Assembly: GCA_022818135.1 (NCBI GenBank)
Contig: JAFMSR010000012.1
Span: 31,824,371-31,888,370 of the forward strand
DNA length: 64,000 nt
Reading direction: 5' to 3'
Source of the DNA: Saxidomus purpurata
Lineage: Eukaryota > Mollusca > Bivalvia > Venerida > Veneridae
Positions 61,037-64,000 of the stretch are shown here, in pieces. The number at the start of each line of letters is the position of its first letter. Position 1 is the first letter of the stretch. A model generated the notes under the pieces. That model ran no database searches, was not told the origin of the DNA, and saw only the letters and a program-made list of their open reading frames with translations. A program made the position numbers and the translations under genes.

Positions 61037-63473
61037 AGCGGAGCTAAGTCTGTGTGTCGGCTCGGCGTTGCTTCTTTGGTTAAAGTTTTGCCTGCTAAGT
61101 ACTATCATGCACATATCTCAGTAACCTCTTATGATATGACTTGAAACTTTGTTCATGTCTTTAGGGTGTCATACAATCAAGGCAGATAACTCTTGAAAAA
61201 ATTTAGTACAAATTATGGCCCTTGTTTGACTTTGAAAATTTGGTTAAAGTTTTGCCTGCTAGGTACTATCATGCACATATCTCAGTAACCACTTGTGATA
61301 TTGACTTGAAACTTTGTTAATGTCTCTAGGGGTGTCACACAGTCAAGTCAGATAACTCTTGTATAAATTTAGTACTAATTATGGCCCTTGTTTATCCCCC
61401 CGCCAAAGGGGATATTAGAAATGGTCTTCGTCCGTCTGTCCGTGCATCTGTCCCAATTTTGTCCGGAGCATAACTCCAAAAGTCCTTGAGGGATTTACTT
61501 CAAACTTAATACACTGACATAGCACTTGGTAGGAAGTGCAGTGTGCAAGAACAATAACTCTACCTTGCCTACTTTTAGAGTTATTTCCTTTATCAGATTT
61601 ACTTTAAAAAGTTTTGTCCAGAGCATAACTCCAAAAAGTACTTGAGGGTTTACTTCAAACTTAATACACTGACATAGCACTTGGTAGGAAGTGAGTGTGC
61701 AAGAACAATAACTCTACCTTGCCTACTTTTAGAGTTATTCCCCTTTATCAGATTTACTGTCCGAAGCATAACTCCAAAAGTACTTGAGGGTTTTCTTCAA
61801 ACTTAATACACTGACATAGCACTTGGTAGGAAGTGCAGTGTGCAAGAACAATAACTCTACCTTGCCTACTTTTAGAGTTATTACCCTTTTCAGATTTACT
61901 TTAAAAGTTTTGTCCAGAGCATAACTCCAAAAGTACTTGAGGGTTTTCTTCAAACTTAATACACTGACATAGCACTTGGTAGGAAGTGCAGTGTGTAAGA
62001 ACAAAACTCTACCTTGCCTACTTTTAGAGTTATTCCCCTTTATCAGATTTACTTTAAAAGTTTTGTCCAGAGCATAACTCCAAAAAGTACTTCAGGGATT
62101 TACTTCAAACTTAATACATGACATAGCACTTGGTAGGAAGTGCAGTGTGCAAGAACAATAACTCTACCTTGCCTTCTTTTAGAGTTATTTCCCTTTATCA
62201 GATTTACTTTAAAAGTTTTGTCTTGAGCATAACTCCAAAAGTACTTGAGGGATTTACTTCAAACTTAATACACTGACAAAGCACATTGGTAGGAAGTGCA
62301 GTGTGCAAGAACAATAACTCTACCTTGCCTACTTTTAGAGTTATTCCCCTTTATCAGATTTACTTGTCTGAAGCATAACTCCAAAAGTACTTCAGGGATT
62401 TTCTTCAAACTTAATTCACTGACATAGCACATTGGTAGGAAGTGCAGTGTGCAAGAACAATAACTCTACCTTGCCTACTTTTAGAGTTATTCCCCTTTAT
62501 CAGATTTACTTGAAAAGTTTTGTCCAGAGCATAACTCCAAAAGTACTTGAGGGATTTTCTTCAAACTTAATACACTGACATAGCACATTGGTAGGAAGTG
62601 CAGTGTGTAAGAACAATAACTCTACCTTACCTACTTTTAGAGTTATTCCCTTTATCAGATTTACTTGAAAAAAATTCGGAGTATAACTCCAAAAGTACTC
62701 GAGGATTTTCTTCAAACTTAATACACTGACATAGCACATTGGTAGGAAGTGCAGTGTGCAAGAACAATAACTCTACCTTGCTTACTTTTAGTCAAATAGA
62801 AAAATATCGTACCTATACTGATATGAACATTAATTAATTTTGCAAACCTTCTCTTCATTGCCTTATTCTTTTTCCACTTCTTGAAAACTGTACTCAGCAG
62901 ACCATACTATACGGCTTTTAAGGATTTCCTCTGCCAAGTAAAATGTACGAAAGTACAACCTTCAGGTAATTTTTCCCTGGCGGGGGGATTAACCATGTGT
63001 AACATGGCTCTTGTTTGACTATGAAAATTTGGTTAAAGTTTTGCCTGCTAGGTACTTCATGCATTATCTCAGAACCACTTATGATATTGACTTAAAGTTT
63101 TTAATGTCTTAAGAGGTGTCACACAGTCAAGACAGGTAACTCTTGTTTAAATTTAGTGCAAATTATGGCCCCTTGTTTGACTTTGAAAATTTGGTAAAGT
63201 TTTGCATGCAAGGTACTATCATGCACATATCACAGTAACCCTTTGGTAGTTTATCAAACCTTGCAATAGTGTTCAGGGTAAATTTTGTATCAAACAGTTA
63301 ATTTACCAAAAATTAAATCTATAGTTTAGATTTTGACTTTTTATGATTCAACTTTCCTAGTTTATACTTAATAGTTAGCAGAATTTTGTTTTGCTATTAC
63401 ACTGATAAAAGTTTTGTTTTATTAGCAAACACCCACAATAGTCGAGCGTGCTGTCTTATGGACAGCTCTTGTT
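61037..63473 (+). mobile_element. CTCGACTATT-family Helentron-like element, host of a nested insertion
   Basis: Its units (GGTTAAAGTTTTGCCTGCTA, GCACATATCTCAGTAACC, GGGGTGTCACACAGTCAAGT) are present on both sides of a nested element. The 3' end reads AATAGTCGAGCGT, a hairpin (GCTGTC-TTATG-GACAGC) and the tail CTCTTGTT at 63466-63473. The 5' end near 61037 (AGCGGAGCTAAGTCTG) is degraded. Confidence 0.75.
61394..63015 (+). mobile_element. ATCCCCCCGCCA-family Helentron-like element, nine tandem units, nested
   Basis: The 5' end is ATCCCCCCGCCAAAGGGGAT. The exact inverse TGGCGGGGGGAT is at 62978-62989, followed by a hairpin (CCATG-TGTAA-CATGG) and the tail CTCTTGTT. The core has nine units of about 150 bp marked by GTCC(G/A)GAGCATAACTCCAA, starting near 61460, 61617, 61760, 61912, 62065, 62219, 62366, 62521 and 62677. 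They are clearly related to the 146-bp unit at 13656-15112 (shared GAGCATAACT, GGAAGTGCAGTG, CAAGAAC.ATAACTC and AGAGTTATT). Short minus-strand open frames here are shadows of the repeat. Confidence 0.85.
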
Positions 63474-63525
63474 TTCAGTTATACATAGTCTAAATTTTAC
63501 ACATGTAGCTGTACACACCAAACAT

Positions 63526-63812
63526 TAACAAGATGCACAATGCTACTTTGGGCTATATTAACTAGGTATAGGGTCAGTTTTTGACCTGGAGATTTAGATT
63601 TGAACAATCTTGGAGGTCCACTACAAAATGCTGTATAGCAAATATCTAAGCTCTGGGCCTAGTGGTTCTAGACAGGAAGATTGTTAAAGTTTCACTATAA
63701 ACTCCTATATTTAATCCCTGCCAAGTTTCATCAACATTGGCCTAGTGGTTTCAGAGATGCGTTATTGAAAAAAATGGTGGTAGGACCCAATACAAGTAGC
63801 TCACTCTGACAC
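63526..63812 (-). repeat. Reverse-oriented fragment of the AGCTCACC family
   Basis: It contains AACAAGATG, TATAGGGTCAGTTTTTGACC, CAAATATCTAAGCTCTGGGC, CATCAACATTGGCCTAGTGG and GTAGCTCACTCTGACAC, all inverted relative to 15227-16376. It is short and diverged. The last 190 bp of the window hold nothing recognised. Confidence 0.65.
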
Positions 63813-64000
63813 TGTATATTCGATTTATAAATGTCACGTGACGACCAAAGAGAATTTACAAACCAGTGCTCACTACAATACTAGACCATTGGTCACGGTA
63901 AACGTCACTGTGTGTAACGACCCTAAAATACGTTGATAACTTCTCAGACGTAGGAACACATAGTACAACGATTAATGTTGCATATATTTAATGGAAATTT

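Noticed and set aside
61495..62739. Several minus-strand frames sharing VLCQCIKFE and ALPTKCYVS
   Set aside because: They are repeated shadows of the tandem noncoding core, broken by frameshifts between units.
61392..62991. TTA target duplication and PIF/Harbinger-type ends (also seen at 13654-15087)
   Set aside because: The TTA on the right is followed in both elements by a hairpin and the shared CTCTTGTT or CTCTAGTT tail, and the host repeat resumes only after that tail; the element therefore extends beyond the apparent duplication.

Overview
This is a eukaryotic, animal genome window. It holds spliced genes with GT-AG introns and long introns and spacers full of small non-autonomous mobile elements. 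Exon-level similarity to conserved animal genes, and repeats of the 'AGCTCACC...CTCTTGTT' kind, point to a bivalve mollusc, probably a heterodont clam. The species cannot be fixed from the sequence. There is no bacterial operon, CRISPR array, rRNA gene or virus.

Four protein-coding genes can be read exon by exon, and every splice phase closes. (1) Minus strand, 106-6427: the N-terminal part of EXOC2/Sec5, an exocyst subunit, running off the left edge. (2) Plus strand, 10078-13190: AIRIM (C1orf109-like), complete, 205 aa. (3) Minus strand, 24239-38906: TAF4, a TFIID subunit, complete in 14 coding exons, about 916 aa. (4) Plus strand, 39099-58912: LSM14/RAP55, an mRNA-decapping and P-body factor, complete in 10 coding exons, 540 aa. 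EXOC2 and AIRIM are divergent across 3.6 kb. AIRIM and TAF4 converge on an 11 kb repeat-rich spacer. TAF4 and LSM14 are head to head with only 192 bp between start codons, which suggests a shared bidirectional promoter; it carries NRF1-, CTCF- and YY1-like motifs.

Most remaining structure is mobile DNA. At least five related families share one design: a short 5' terminal motif, its inverted copy near but not at the 3' end, a small hairpin, then a shared tail CTCTTGTT (or CTCTAGTT). Many carry a tandem-repeat core. This matches the known layout of Helentron/Helitron2-derived non-autonomous elements (asymmetric terminal inverted repeats). One is nested in another, and its empty site can be read from neighbouring copies. 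Other elements with clear boundaries are a tRNA-derived SINE with a perfect 12-bp target duplication, a hAT-like MITE with a perfect 8-bp duplication, two TA-flanked MITE-like elements, and an 806-bp element with 5-bp duplications that sits in another repeat whose unoccupied copy lies 3.4 kb away.

Two gene-level oddities stand out. The TAF4 TAFH exon end, donor site included, is tandemly copied with an 84-bp (28-codon) period and an open frame. LSM14 has two consecutive exons encoding the same short motif. Three stretches of homopolymer or dense small deletions look like sequence-quality problems and should not be over-read.
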